Assembly: GCA_035493895.1 (NCBI GenBank)
Contig: DATJHM010000258.1
Coordinates: 1 to 61,021 of the forward strand
Direction of reading: 5' to 3'
DNA: 61,021 nt
DNA from: DATJHM01 sp035493895
Lineage (GTDB): Bacteria > Chloroflexota > Ktedonobacteria > Ktedonobacterales > Ktedonobacteraceae
This document shows positions 35,526-44,673 of the stretch, one piece after another (the stretch's first letter is position 1; each line of letters opens with the position of its first letter). Made by a program: the position numbers and the translations under genes. Under the pieces are notes generated by a model. The model ran no database searches. It was not told the origin of the DNA and saw only the letters and a program-made list of their open reading frames with translations.

Positions 35526-36773
35526 GTGAATACCAGAACTTCCACGACTATACCCTCTTCCGGCTCAAACACGCTATCCCAACCATATGGATATCAGTAT
35601 TATAAGGAGGTGTTTGCAGGTCAGCGCATGCCATTTGCTTACATCGACCTGGATCTTCTGGAGCAGAACATTCGACAGATTGCGACGAATGCGAGCGACA
35701 AACGGGTGCGCATTGCCTCCAAGTCGATCCGCAGCGTCGCTATCCTCAAGCGCATTCTTGCGGCCGATGCACGTTTCCAGGGCATTATGTGCTTCACGGC
35801 ACAGGAGGCTGCGTATCTGGCGAGCCTGGGCTTCGCTGATCTGCTCATCGGCTACCCCACGTGGCAGGATATCGACGTGGTCGCCCGCGCCATCGCAAAG
35901 GGCGCTCAGATTACGTTGATGATTGATAGTATCGAGCAGATCAAACAGATTGAGCAGGTGGCACAACAGTATGAAGTAACGATCCCGGTTTGTCTGGACC
36001 TGGATATGGCGCTGGACCTGCCCGGGCTGCACTTCGGCGTCTGGCGCAGTCCATTGCGTACAACTGCGCAGATGCGGCCCATTATCGAGCTGATTATTGC
36101 CTCTCCGCATGTACAGTTCGATGGGATCATGGGCTATGAAGCGCAGATCGCCGGGCTGGGAGACCATTATAAGGGACAGGCCGCTAAAAATAGGCTGGTG
36201 CGCACCTTCAAAAAACGCTCTCAACGCGAGGTCGCTCGTCGCAGAGCTGAGACGATTGATCTGGTGAACAGCTACGATTTACCCCTGCGTTTCGTGAATG
36301 GCGGGGGCACCGGGAGCCTGCATACGACACGCGAAGAGCCAGGCGTCACGGAGATCACCGCTGGCTCGGGCTTCTACGCTCCCGCGCTCTTTGATCACTA
36401 TCGCGATTTCCGCTATCAACCCGCCGCCGGTTTTGCGATTGAAATCGTACGGCAGGCAAGAAGCAGCAATCCGCCAATCTATACCTGCCTGGGTGGTGGA
36501 TACGTTGCATCCGGCACCGCCCAACCTGATAGGCTACCACAGGTACATCTCCCGCATGGCGCACAACTCGTCTCGCTCGAAGGAGCGGGCGAGGTCCAGA
36601 CGCCCATCATCTATCCGGGTCCGCTTGCGCTCAAACCCGGCGATCCGATTTTCTTGCGCCATAGTAAAGCAGGCGAACTTTGTGAGCGCTTCACGCACCT
36701 GCTGCTTGTCTCCAATGGCAAGATCGTTGATACGGTCACGACGTACCGTGGCGATGGGCAGTGTTTTCTTTAA
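35526..36773 (+). CDS. amino acid deaminase/aldolase, D-threonine aldolase-like PLP enzyme
   Basis: 415 residues of the alanine-racemase-barrel, fold-type III family. The PLP Lys is K66 in RIASKSIRS, and the barrel strand FAYIDLDLLEQNIRQ begins the fold. The C-terminal D-threonine-aldolase-like metal-binding region includes VNGGGTGSL and GSGFYAPALFDHY. It probably cleaves or deaminates a D-3-hydroxy amino acid. The start is GTG (35526) with AAGGAG 7 nt upstream; the overlapping ATG reads straight into a stop. It is followed 44 bp later by the flavoprotein gene. Confidence 0.83.
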   Translation: MNTRTSTTIPSSGSNTLSQPYGYQYYKEVFAGQRMPFAYIDLDLLEQNIRQIATNASDKRVRIASKSIRSVAILKRILAADARFQGIMCFTAQEAAYLASLGFADLLIGYPTWQDIDVVARAIAKGAQITLMIDSIEQIKQIEQVAQQYEVTIPVCLDLDMALDLPGLHFGVWRSPLRTTAQMRPIIELIIASPHVQFDGIMGYEAQIAGLGDHYKGQAAKNRLVRTFKKRSQREVARRRAETIDLVNSYDLPLRFVNGGGTGSLHTTREEPGVTEITAGSGFYAPALFDHYRDFRYQPAAGFAIEIVRQARSSNPPIYTCLGGGYVASGTAQPDRLPQVHLPHGAQLVSLEGAGEVQTPIIYPGPLALKPGDPIFLRHSKAGELCERFTHLLLVSNGKIVDTVTTYRGDGQCFL

Positions 36774-36817
36774 CCATCATTGTCTCACTATCCACCCGGG
36801 AAGGAGCAAAGCAGCTT

Positions 36818-38200
36818 ATGGCAACACTTCCACATCGTCGCTGGCAGAACTGGTCCGGTTCTGTCACGGCCCAACCTCAGCATATCGTGGAACCGACCTC
36901 GATTGCTGAACTCGCACGAGTGATTGGCGTGTATGGACGTTCTGGTCGTCAGGTGCGCGTCGTGGGCTCGGGACACTCATTTACGCCGCTGGTGCAAACC
37001 GATGATATCTTACTTTCACTACACCATCTCCGAGGCATCACAAGCGTTGATCGGGACCAGAACACGGTGACTGTTCTGGGCGGGACTCCGCTCAAGCAAC
37101 TGGGCAATGCCTTGTTGGAGCATGGATTGGCGCAGGAAAATCTTGGCGATATTGACGAACAAAGTATTGCGGGCGCGATCAGCACGGGCACGCATGGCAC
37201 CGGCATTCGTTTCGGGAATATCGCAACACAGGTGACAGGTTTGACGCTGATCACGGCCAATGGAGAGGAGCTTGCGTGTTCGGAGACGGAGCATCCCGAT
37301 ATTTTTAAAGCCGCTCAGGTCTCGCTGGGGATGCTCGGGGTCATTACCAGCGTGACATTGCGCGTCGTCCCGGCCAAACGCCTGCACTTCACGAGCCGCC
37401 GCGAACTTCTCACGTCATGCCTGAACAACCTGGAGACCTATATCCAGAACAATAGCCACTTCGAGTTCTTCTGGATGCCCTACACCGAATGGGTGCAGGC
37501 GAAATTTCTCAACGAGACTGATGCGGATATCACCGCCAGTAATTTCTGGAGCACATTCAACAAAGTGGCATTAGAGAATGGCCTCTACTGGCTGCTCTCA
37601 GAATGCTGTCGCTTTGTTCCCTCGCTCTCGCAATCGATCAGCAAAATCTCCGCGATGGGCATTGCCACTGTTGATGAGATCAACTATAGCCATCGCCTTT
37701 ACGCAACGCCGCGCGTCGTGCGTTTTCAGGAAATGGAATATAACATCCCGATCGAGCACTTTCAGGATGTGCTGGCTGAGATTCGCGCATGTATCGACGA
37801 GCACCAATTCAGAGTCCACTTTCCGATTGAGTGCCGTTTTGTGCATGCCGACGATATCTGGCTCAGTCCTGCCTATCAGCGAACCTCGGCGTATGTTGCC
37901 GTGCATATGTATCGTGGAATGGCCTATCGCGCTTATTTTGAGCAGATCGAGGCCATTTTTCGACGCTACCAGGGACGCCCACATTGGGGGAAAATGCACA
38001 CGCAGAACGCGACCAGTTTGCAGGAACTCTATCCCCACTGGCACGATTTCCGGCGCATTCGTGCAACCCTCGATCCAGAGGGACTCTTCCTCAACGATTA
38101 TCTGCGCCAGCTCTTCGCCACTGACCATCCTCTTCCAGACGCAACCAGTAATGCGGCCCCACAGGACAGCGAAGAAAGGACAGAACAGCATCCAGCCTGA
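36818..38200 (+). CDS. D-arabinono-1,4-lactone oxidase-like FAD oxidoreductase
   Basis: 460 residues. The FAD_binding_4 (PCMH) domain has VRVVGSGHSFTPL (49-58); His53 sits where aldonolactone and alditol oxidases carry covalently bound FAD. GTHGTG is at about 125-130, and the C-terminal ALO domain ends with PHWGKMHTQN. It would oxidise a sugar lactone or alditol with O2, giving H2O2. AAGGAG lies 11 nt before the ATG at 36818; the frame upstream overlaps the previous gene. The tail after LFATDHPLP is Ser/Asn/Gln/Glu-rich and probably disordered. Confidence 0.85.
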   Translation: MATLPHRRWQNWSGSVTAQPQHIVEPTSIAELARVIGVYGRSGRQVRVVGSGHSFTPLVQTDDILLSLHHLRGITSVDRDQNTVTVLGGTPLKQLGNALLEHGLAQENLGDIDEQSIAGAISTGTHGTGIRFGNIATQVTGLTLITANGEELACSETEHPDIFKAAQVSLGMLGVITSVTLRVVPAKRLHFTSRRELLTSCLNNLETYIQNNSHFEFFWMPYTEWVQAKFLNETDADITASNFWSTFNKVALENGLYWLLSECCRFVPSLSQSISKISAMGIATVDEINYSHRLYATPRVVRFQEMEYNIPIEHFQDVLAEIRACIDEHQFRVHFPIECRFVHADDIWLSPAYQRTSAYVAVHMYRGMAYRAYFEQIEAIFRRYQGRPHWGKMHTQNATSLQELYPHWHDFRRIRATLDPEGLFLNDYLRQLFATDHPLPDATSNAAPQDSEERTEQHPA

Positions 38201-38275
38201 CAGAATCGCAAGCATAATCTTATCTGAACAATACAGAAAGTGCGTTGTTTTTGTTTTGTTTTAAGGAGCATTTGC

Positions 38276-39694
38276 ATGAGCGATATTTCTCCCCCTGATC
38301 TCCCGGCAACGTCAGCAGTTCCTGGCATGCCCACGCTCAAAAGAGGAGCCCTGGATCTGCGCCACGCGGTGGTTATTTCGGTTGCGGTCATGTCACCGGC
38401 AGCTTCCATCTTTTTCAACACCATTCCTCAGGCGGGACTGGTCGGGGCAGCGCTTCCCTTCTGTTACATCATAGGCTTTCTCGTCGCCCTGCTGATGGCT
38501 AACCAGTACAGCGAAATGTCGCGTGAACTGCCCTCGAGCGGCTCGGCTTATACGTTTGTGCGCGAAGGACTCAATTCCCACTGGGGATTTCTGACCGGCT
38601 GGATCGGTCTGGCAGGCATCGCCGTCGGAGTTCCATACTCATTCATCCTCATGAGCGCCAATATTCAAGACGTGGTCACACGCTGGTTCGGCCTGAACAT
38701 CCATTGGAGCATCTGGTTTGTGATTGCCGTCGGGATTGTCTTCGCGATCTGCTCTATCGGTATTCGCCAATCCTTGAGCGTTGATCTGACGCTGCTGGCG
38801 TTCGAGATGGGGATCTGCCTCGTATTAGCGCTGCTGGTTCTTTTGCATGTCGGGACACAGGGCGGTCTGACTGCCGCTCCCTTTACGATCAGCGAGGTGC
38901 CCGCAAATGGCAGCCTGATTGGTGGTATTATCTTCGCAGTGCTCAGTTTTATCGGCTTTGAGACGGCGGCTACGCTGGGAGAGGAGACCAATCATCCCCA
39001 TCGCAACATTCCCCGTGCGGTCTTCGGCTCTATGGTGGTAGTTGGTATTTTCTACATTATTATGGCTTATGCGGCCACCATCGGGTATGGTCTCCCTAAA
39101 ATGGCGACGGGCTACGCGAACGATGCCGCGCCCTTTGACACGATCAGTCGCACCTTCGGCGGCGGCGTTTTTGCGGGCCTGATCGATATTGCAGGCATCC
39201 TCTCCTTTTTTAGCGCAGCCCTGGCTATTGTCAACGGAGGCGCACGGATTCTCTACGCGGTTGGTCGCGATGGCCTGTTGCCACGTTGGACGACGCATAC
39301 TCACGCTCAACGCGCTACGCCTCTCGGCGCAATCATTGCCCTGTGCGTGTTTGGTCTGCTCTGTGGGATACCACTCGGATTGTTCATGCAGCCCATTAAT
39401 GCTTTTGGCTTCCTGGGTACGCTGGATGCGCTCCTTGTCGTGCTCATCTACCTTCTGGTCAATATTTCCTGCATCCGCTTCTTCCGGCGCAAGCGACGCG
39501 AACAATTCAGATGGTTCCGCCATGCGGTGCTACCGGCGATCAGTACGCTGCTGATGGCTGGGATCTTCCTGGCATCCGCGCTCTCGCCAGGGCCAGCGCC
39601 ATTGAGCTTTGTGCCGTATGTCGTCTGCGTCTGGGTAATAGTGGGTGGGGGCATTTTGTTCTTGCTGCGGCGCAGGCTTGCGGAGATGGCATGA
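38276..39694 (+). CDS. APC-family amino acid permease
   Basis: 472 residues with about 12 hydrophobic segments. Helix 1 motif SVAVMSPAASIFFNTIPQAG, then ANQYSEMSRELPSSGSAYTFV (typical for APC helix 3) and FIGFETAATLGEETNHPHRNIPRAV. It imports an amino acid or polyamine across the membrane. AAGGAG lies 7 nt before the ATG at 38276. With the upstream PLP enzyme, uptake of a D- or hydroxy-amino acid is a possible role. It ends 13 bp from the convergent ligase gene. Confidence 0.9.
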   Translation: MSDISPPDLPATSAVPGMPTLKRGALDLRHAVVISVAVMSPAASIFFNTIPQAGLVGAALPFCYIIGFLVALLMANQYSEMSRELPSSGSAYTFVREGLNSHWGFLTGWIGLAGIAVGVPYSFILMSANIQDVVTRWFGLNIHWSIWFVIAVGIVFAICSIGIRQSLSVDLTLLAFEMGICLVLALLVLLHVGTQGGLTAAPFTISEVPANGSLIGGIIFAVLSFIGFETAATLGEETNHPHRNIPRAVFGSMVVVGIFYIIMAYAATIGYGLPKMATGYANDAAPFDTISRTFGGGVFAGLIDIAGILSFFSAALAIVNGGARILYAVGRDGLLPRWTTHTHAQRATPLGAIIALCVFGLLCGIPLGLFMQPINAFGFLGTLDALLVVLIYLLVNISCIRFFRRKRREQFRWFRHAVLPAISTLLMAGIFLASALSPGPAPLSFVPYVVCVWVIVGGGILFLLRRRLAEMA

Positions 39695-39707
39695 TGGATT
39701 GTAGGCG

Positions 39708-42188
39708 TTAGAGATCCATCATCGCCTGCTGCATTTCTCGGGTTGCTAATTCTCTGGAGGAGTGCTCGGAGAATATCAAAGGTTTTCCTATTTTTACCCA
39801 GACACCTTTCCTTTTTTTAGGAAAGTTTTCCAGGAACGATCCTTCCATCGACGGAAATATTTCCCGGTAGGAAGGGTCGACTTTCACAGGCACAACCGAA
39901 ACGCGCATATGCGTAGCCATAAATCCTATGCCCTGTCTGAATGTCTGAAGAGCACCATCCAGAGAAATACGACCTTCGGGAGCAATGACGAGCGAAAAGC
40001 CGCGGTCCAGAAATTCGCCAGTCAGTTCAAGGGACGCTTTGATATTCTGTTCGGTATCAAAAGGGAAGCCGCCCGCCCAGAACTCGACAAAACTTTTTCG
40101 CCACTCGCTCCAGAGATTGCGATTGATGGCGATGACCACCTTCTGACGAAAAGCGGGCGGCAATGCGCGTAAGACACAAACGGCATCCATAATCCCCACA
40201 TGGTTAAAATAGAAAATAGCTGGCAGCTCGACGCTGGCAAGATTTTCCTGCCCGCTTACCTGCATAGGCACAAAAAACGCGTGAAGCGGGAAAGCGAGGA
40301 GCGTTTGTAACAGGACGCGGACCTTGACGACGAATGGCCGATAATTGAACGCACTTACCGGTATCTCTTCGGACACTACTTCCGCATGTTTTATCATTTC
40401 CCTCAATTGGGCGACAGTGGTCTGTGCGGTAATCTGGGTTTCTAAAATAGCGACGCCTAGCTCCTGCTCTATCAGCGAGAGCAATTCAACGCGCCGCAAC
40501 GAGTCCAATGCCAGGTCCGTTGCCAGCACATCAGTTTCGTGTATTTGCGCGCCCGGGATATCGGTAACGCGCGCGATCAGCGAGAATAGTGGATCTTTTG
40601 CGGGCTGTTGCGCCACCTCTTCACGTTGCGCTTTCAGCCCTGCAAGCGCCTCGGCTACTTTCCCACGATCTATTTTTAACAGAGGCGTGCGCGGAAAATC
40701 TTCCTGGTTCCACGCGCTCCACGCCAAAATTTGCTCATGCGAGGAAAGCTCCTGATTCACCTGCCTGATAATCTCAGCTAAACGCTGCGGCTCTTCCGTG
40801 ATCACAGCGGCATGGACTTTTTCCCCATCCTCGTTTTTCACACCGACAACACAGGACTCGCGTACGAGCGGATGTGCATTCAGCTTATTCTCAATATCTT
40901 CGGGATAAACCTTCTCTCCACCCGGCAAAACAATACGCAATGCCTCGCGACCGGTGATATACAGATATCCCTCGGGATCAAGTCTACCAATATCTCCTGT
41001 CCGGTACCAGCCATCGACGAAGGCTTGCTGCGTTTTTTTCCTGGCTTGAAAATAGCCACAGGAGATATTGGGACCGGTTGCACTGATTTCATGAGAGAGG
41101 GGATCAATGCAGAGATGTACACCAGGTAATGCTTTCCCCACCGAACCAGGACGGTTCGCGGCAGGAGTGTTGATCGTTAGTACGGCGGTGGTCTCGGTCG
41201 CGCCATAGCCTTCATAGATGGCGATCCCGATATTTTCCCACTTCCGGGCCAGCTTTCGGTTTAACGGCGCAGAACCACAGCCAAAAAAGCGCAGATCCTT
41301 CCCCAGTTTCAGGCGCACACGACGAAACAGGCAGCGCCTTAACGGCATCGAAAGAAAGGGCGCGATAGAATGAAGCGCATGCCAGATTTTTTGTTTCCCT
41401 CTTTTTGCAACCTCACGTTCTATCCCCGACATCAGAAATTGCAACACCTGAGGGACAAGCGCGACGGCGGTCACGGCACGTTTGCGCAGTGCCCGCATGA
41501 TCGTGACCTGATTTGTGCGTTCGAGATAGACGACAGACATGCCCTTTTGAAATACAGCCAGAAAATCAATAACTTGCTCAAATGCATGCGAAAGCGGCAA
41601 TAGCGACAACGTTCTATCGCCCGTTTTCAAGGGGAACGTCTGGCACAATGCTGATACGTTCGTTAAAAAATTGCGATGGGTCAGGAGCACGCCCTTTGGC
41701 GTACCTGTCGTGCCGGAGGTAAAGGCGATTTCTGCCAGATCGTCCGGGGCGACTTCTGGCAGCATTTCTAATGGGGGTAGATCCCGAACCAGCACGCGCA
41801 AATCTTCCAGATCATAGCACTGCATCACGGAATGCGGAAACTTGCCCGGCACGAGCTTGCTTTTAAAGCCAAGCTGACAGCGTGCCTTCGTCACAAACAA
41901 TTGGAGCGTCTCTTCGGTGGTACGAACGTCAATCGGCACCACGACAATGCCAAGCAGCCAGCACGCAAAATAGAGGATGGGATATTCGGGCATATTCGGA
42001 GACCAGATAGCCACCGTATCGCCCTTTTTGAGCGCACAGTTTGCTAAGAAAGTGGCAGTTTTTAAAGCCAGGGAGTGCACCTGAGCAAAGCTCAAGGTTT
42101 CTGTACGAAATCCACGCTTGATTTCATAGGCGATTCGTGCGTTATGGACCCGTGAATATTCGCTGAGAAATTGACCTAAATTGCGCAT
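39708..42188 (-). CDS. acyl-ligase / ACP / PlsC acyltransferase fusion (Aas-like)
   Basis: 826 residues in three parts. An adenylate-forming ligase (about 1-520) has the P-loop FTSGTTGTPKGVLLTHRN and EGYGATETTAV, and WYRTGDIGRLDPEGYLYITGR. A carrier domain (about 545-630) has the phosphopantetheine Ser in ATDLALDSLRRVEL. A PlsC-type acyltransferase (about 640-826) has NHVGIMD (H-x4-D) and APEGRIS. It probably activates a fatty acid, loads it on its own carrier and transfers it to a lysophospholipid or glycerolipid. The ATG at 42188 has AAAGGAG 9 nt upstream; an earlier ATG at 42320 would add 44 residues translated from a repeat. Confidence 0.87.
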   Translation of the reverse strand: MRNLGQFLSEYSRVHNARIAYEIKRGFRTETLSFAQVHSLALKTATFLANCALKKGDTVAIWSPNMPEYPILYFACWLLGIVVVPIDVRTTEETLQLFVTKARCQLGFKSKLVPGKFPHSVMQCYDLEDLRVLVRDLPPLEMLPEVAPDDLAEIAFTSGTTGTPKGVLLTHRNFLTNVSALCQTFPLKTGDRTLSLLPLSHAFEQVIDFLAVFQKGMSVVYLERTNQVTIMRALRKRAVTAVALVPQVLQFLMSGIEREVAKRGKQKIWHALHSIAPFLSMPLRRCLFRRVRLKLGKDLRFFGCGSAPLNRKLARKWENIGIAIYEGYGATETTAVLTINTPAANRPGSVGKALPGVHLCIDPLSHEISATGPNISCGYFQARKKTQQAFVDGWYRTGDIGRLDPEGYLYITGREALRIVLPGGEKVYPEDIENKLNAHPLVRESCVVGVKNEDGEKVHAAVITEEPQRLAEIIRQVNQELSSHEQILAWSAWNQEDFPRTPLLKIDRGKVAEALAGLKAQREEVAQQPAKDPLFSLIARVTDIPGAQIHETDVLATDLALDSLRRVELLSLIEQELGVAILETQITAQTTVAQLREMIKHAEVVSEEIPVSAFNYRPFVVKVRVLLQTLLAFPLHAFFVPMQVSGQENLASVELPAIFYFNHVGIMDAVCVLRALPPAFRQKVVIAINRNLWSEWRKSFVEFWAGGFPFDTEQNIKASLELTGEFLDRGFSLVIAPEGRISLDGALQTFRQGIGFMATHMRVSVVPVKVDPSYREIFPSMEGSFLENFPKKRKGVWVKIGKPLIFSEHSSRELATREMQQAMMDL

Positions 42189-42196
42189 ACATGATG

Positions 42197-42301
42197 ACTC
42201 CTTTAGCACATTCTCTCCGAAAACTTGCTCAACGGGTGCGCGTCTGCGATGCCTCATCCTACTATAGGATAGGAGAGGAGAGCAAACACAGCAGATGAAC
42301 T
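42197..42301. repeat. 105-bp direct repeat, copy 1
   Basis: Aligns without gaps to 43537-43641 with 98 of 105 positions identical. It begins ACTCCTTTAGCACA and ends AGCAGATGAACT. On the minus strand its end supplies the ribosome site (AAAGGAG) and leader of the ligase gene. It contains a short palindrome around CTACTATAGGA. Confidence 0.85.
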
Positions 42302-42470
42302 GGCCCGACCACGTTTTCATATTGACGCATGTCGATTATCGGCGCTTTCTTCGGCTTTTTGACGAGGCGGCATTCCGGGCAATCTTCTTCATCCCTTCTC
42401 GCATGCTAGACGGCTATTTTTTGCCAAATTGATGCACTTTTTGAGTATCTTTTTTGGAGGAACTCTGCAC

Positions 42471-43274
42471 TCAGTCATCACTATCATAATTAACAGAACT
42501 ATCCCGGGAGTGATAGCCGTGGTGCTCAGGATACTGTGACGGATTGTCCCATGACGACGGCGCATCGTAGCTCCTGCCAGGCTCCCCGTAGTTCACCACA
42601 TAGCCTGGCGGAGGCGCCTCATATCTCATCCCGTTGCTCACTAGCGGCGCATAGCCCTGCTGATCCGCAAAGAATCCCCGTCCCGCTGGCGACGACGCGT
42701 ATCTCTCCTGATACCCAGGATTCTGCTGTACCTCATAGGGAGGAAGTTGCTCAAGACGATAGTTATCTCGCGAAGCTTGTAGCTTTGCAGCAAGTCTATT
42801 CCATGACGCTTCATAAGCTCTAGTCTTCTCTCTTATCTGAAGGTCATATATATCAAGTGACTTCTGCATATTACTCAGATGGCGAGATCTAACTATATTC
42901 TTTTGCCTTAATGATTCTCTCTGAGATATAAAAGCATTGTATGACTCCTGAATACGCCTCGCATGCCGGTCACGTAACCCATCAGCCTCTGCCCGCTGAC
43001 CTATTGCTACTTCAGCACTCAAAGCGTCGCCAGGACGTAACCTTTCCCATGCGTTTATGGCTTCTGTTACCTCGCTGTGGCGCGCACCTAACCATCTACT
43101 TAGCACCTCGAACCCTTGTTCTACCTCGGATATACGGCTTGCTACCTCTTTTTTGAATGTAGCTTTATCTTTTACCTCTTTAGCTTTATCTTTAACGAAG
43201 TCAGTAAATCCTTTATTCCCATTATTGCTTCTTCTACCATCTGACCCATCACCTCTATAATATACGTCTGGCAT
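42471..43274 (-). CDS. hypothetical coiled-coil protein with disordered Tyr/Pro/Gly tail
   Basis: 267 residues; I do not recognise a family. Residues 20-170 are charged and helical (FVKDKAKEVKDKATFKKEV; QRESLRQKNIVRSRHLSNMQ), with heptad-like spacing that suggests coiled coil. Residues 175-267 are rich in Tyr, Pro, Gly, Ser and Gln (LPPYEVQQNPGYQERYASS; EAPPPGYVVNYGEPGRS) and look disordered, reminiscent of surface-adhesive or phase-separating tails. There is no signal peptide or membrane helix. Codon use is more AT-rich than in its neighbours, and the gene is bracketed by 105-bp direct repeats, so acquisition by insertion is plausible. GGAG lies 10 nt before the ATG. Confidence 0.7.
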   Translation of the reverse strand: MPDVYYRGDGSDGRRSNNGNKGFTDFVKDKAKEVKDKATFKKEVASRISEVEQGFEVLSRWLGARHSEVTEAINAWERLRPGDALSAEVAIGQRAEADGLRDRHARRIQESYNAFISQRESLRQKNIVRSRHLSNMQKSLDIYDLQIREKTRAYEASWNRLAAKLQASRDNYRLEQLPPYEVQQNPGYQERYASSPAGRGFFADQQGYAPLVSNGMRYEAPPPGYVVNYGEPGRSYDAPSSWDNPSQYPEHHGYHSRDSSVNYDSDD

Positions 43275-43744
43275 AATTTTACTACTCCGCTTTCAAATGA
43301 CAATATATGATTTGACAGAAATTTTGTTCTTTTATGATGCTTTATCGTCTGAAAAGTGCCAAAACACTTTATGGCACAAAATCGAATAATGATCCATAGT
43401 GTACTTCATGCAAGGGAGGCCGCCCAGGGGGAAATAGGTACAGAGTGAACGTCACATGTTTGCAGGCAAGAGCAATCTGCCCCATTCCCCGAAACGGGCG
43501 ACGTTCCCTGATTTGGGGAACGGGATTGGGTGGGCCACTCCTTTAGCACACTCTCTACGAAAACTTGCTCAACGGGTGTACGTCTGCGCTGCCTCATCCT
43601 ACTATAGGAGAGGAGAGGAGAGCAAATACAGCAGATGAACTGCCGCGCCTGCTTCTTTGCCACGACAAAGCATATAAATAGTACATTGCAGCGAAAATAC
43701 GTCTAGAGTACAATAAAATAAGAAAGAAAAAAAACGAGATCGGA
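43275..43744. other. intergenic region with repeat copy 2
   Basis: Contains the AT-rich promoter side of the coiled-coil gene (43275-43400), then GC-rich sequence with the short inverted repeat CGTTCCC...GGGAACG around 43503-43522 (and a related ACGGG/CCCGT neighbourhood), then repeat copy 2 at 43537-43641. The promoter of the MDMPI-family gene should lie at 43650-43740; I cannot place it. Confidence 0.5.
43537..43641. repeat. 105-bp direct repeat, copy 2
   Basis: Partner of 42197-42301, exactly 1340 bp away in the same orientation, 7 mismatches and no gaps. On the minus strand it lies 263 bp upstream of the coiled-coil gene. The substitutions would change amino acids if the repeat were translated, so it is not conserved as protein. 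Confidence 0.85.
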
Positions 43745-44596
43745 ATGGAAAGCAGCATGGAACCAGTAAAGCCAATCAAAGTAATCAATCTCTTCCCACA
43801 GGAGCGCAAGCAGTTGCTGGAGCTTTTTTCTGAGCTCGGAGCTGACGATTGGGAAAAACCGACGATTTGTCCGGGGTGGACCGTTAAAGATATCGGGCTA
43901 CATCTGTTAGGCGATGACATCGGCTATCTTTCTGGCGCAAGAGATCGTTTCAGCAATCCTTTTTTTCAGAACAAAGATATGCATACCTGGCAGAGTCTGG
44001 TCAACAATATCAACGAAGCGAATGAATTGTGGGTGGAGGCGGCAGCGCGCATTAGCCCGAGGCTGCTCACCGATCTCTTAGAGTTGACGGGCAAACAATT
44101 TTCCAACTATTTGCAATCTCTTGACCAGATCGCGACGGGTGCGGTAGTGAGTTGGGCGGGACCTGAGCCAGCTCCTGTGTGGCTGGATATCGCGCGAGAA
44201 TATACCGAAAGATGGGTGCATCAGCAGCAGATACGAGATGCCGTTGAGAAACCCGGCCTCAAAGAGAGGCGATTGTTCCATCCTGTCCTCGATACTTTTG
44301 TGAGGGCACTGCCCCATACCTATAGAGATATTCCTGTGACCCATGTAACGGTGCTCAAGTTTGCGGTGACTGGCGAAGCGGGCGATCGCTGGTATCTGGT
44401 AGGAGAGGCGAGCCGCTGGTCCCTCTTTAAAGAGATCGATCTCCAACCTGACGCAGTGGTGACGATGGATCAAGAAACCTGCTGGCGGCTCTTCACCAAA
44501 GGCATCAGCAAAAACGAGGCGAGAGAGCAGACGGCGATTGAAGGAGATCAGGCCCTCGGAGAACAACTTCTGGAGACGGTCTCAATTATTGCGTGA
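43745..44596 (+). CDS. maleylpyruvate isomerase family (MDMPI/DinB-like) protein
   Basis: 283 residues. N-terminal DinB-like four-helix bundle with the hallmark CPGWTVKDIGLHLLGDD (about 42-58; His53 is a likely metal ligand) and REYTERWVHQQQIRDAV supplying Glu and His ligands. The C-terminal part (about 190-283) is SCP2/MDMPI_C-like and ends TKGISKNEAREQTAIEGDQAL. Members are mycothiol- or bacillithiol-linked metal-dependent transferases or isomerases; the substrate is unknown. The ATG at 43745 has GAGATCGGA just upstream; a second ATG lies four codons later. Confidence 0.82.
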   Translation: MESSMEPVKPIKVINLFPQERKQLLELFSELGADDWEKPTICPGWTVKDIGLHLLGDDIGYLSGARDRFSNPFFQNKDMHTWQSLVNNINEANELWVEAAARISPRLLTDLLELTGKQFSNYLQSLDQIATGAVVSWAGPEPAPVWLDIAREYTERWVHQQQIRDAVEKPGLKERRLFHPVLDTFVRALPHTYRDIPVTHVTVLKFAVTGEAGDRWYLVGEASRWSLFKEIDLQPDAVVTMDQETCWRLFTKGISKNEAREQTAIEGDQALGEQLLETVSIIA

Positions 44597-44618
44597 TAGA
44601 GTGGAGTTGACATCACCC

Positions 44619-44671
44619 ATCACACCTACTATTATTAATTCAGTCGGCATAATAATAATAACAGGTGTGAT
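44619..44671. promoter_or_regulatory. inverted repeat at MarR gene start, candidate operator
   Basis: ATCACACCT (44619-44627) pairs with AGGTGTGAT (44663-44671), with AT-rich arms continuing inward (CTATTATTA against TAATAATAATAA). The right arm supplies the AGGTG ribosome site 6 nt before the ATG at 44674. The centre has TCGGCATAAT, matching half of the palindrome at 45163. Confidence 0.55.
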
Positions 44672-44673
44672 CT

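Noticed and set aside
42189..42320. 44-residue N-terminal extension of the acyl-ligase fusion
   Set aside because: The extension is translated from the 105-bp repeat, its copy at 43537 would encode a changed peptide, and the ATG at 42188 has a proper AAAGGAG site.
43406..43663. 85-residue open frame on the minus strand over repeat copy 2
   Set aside because: It translates the repeat, lacks a ribosome site, and the substitutions between copies are not of the silent type.
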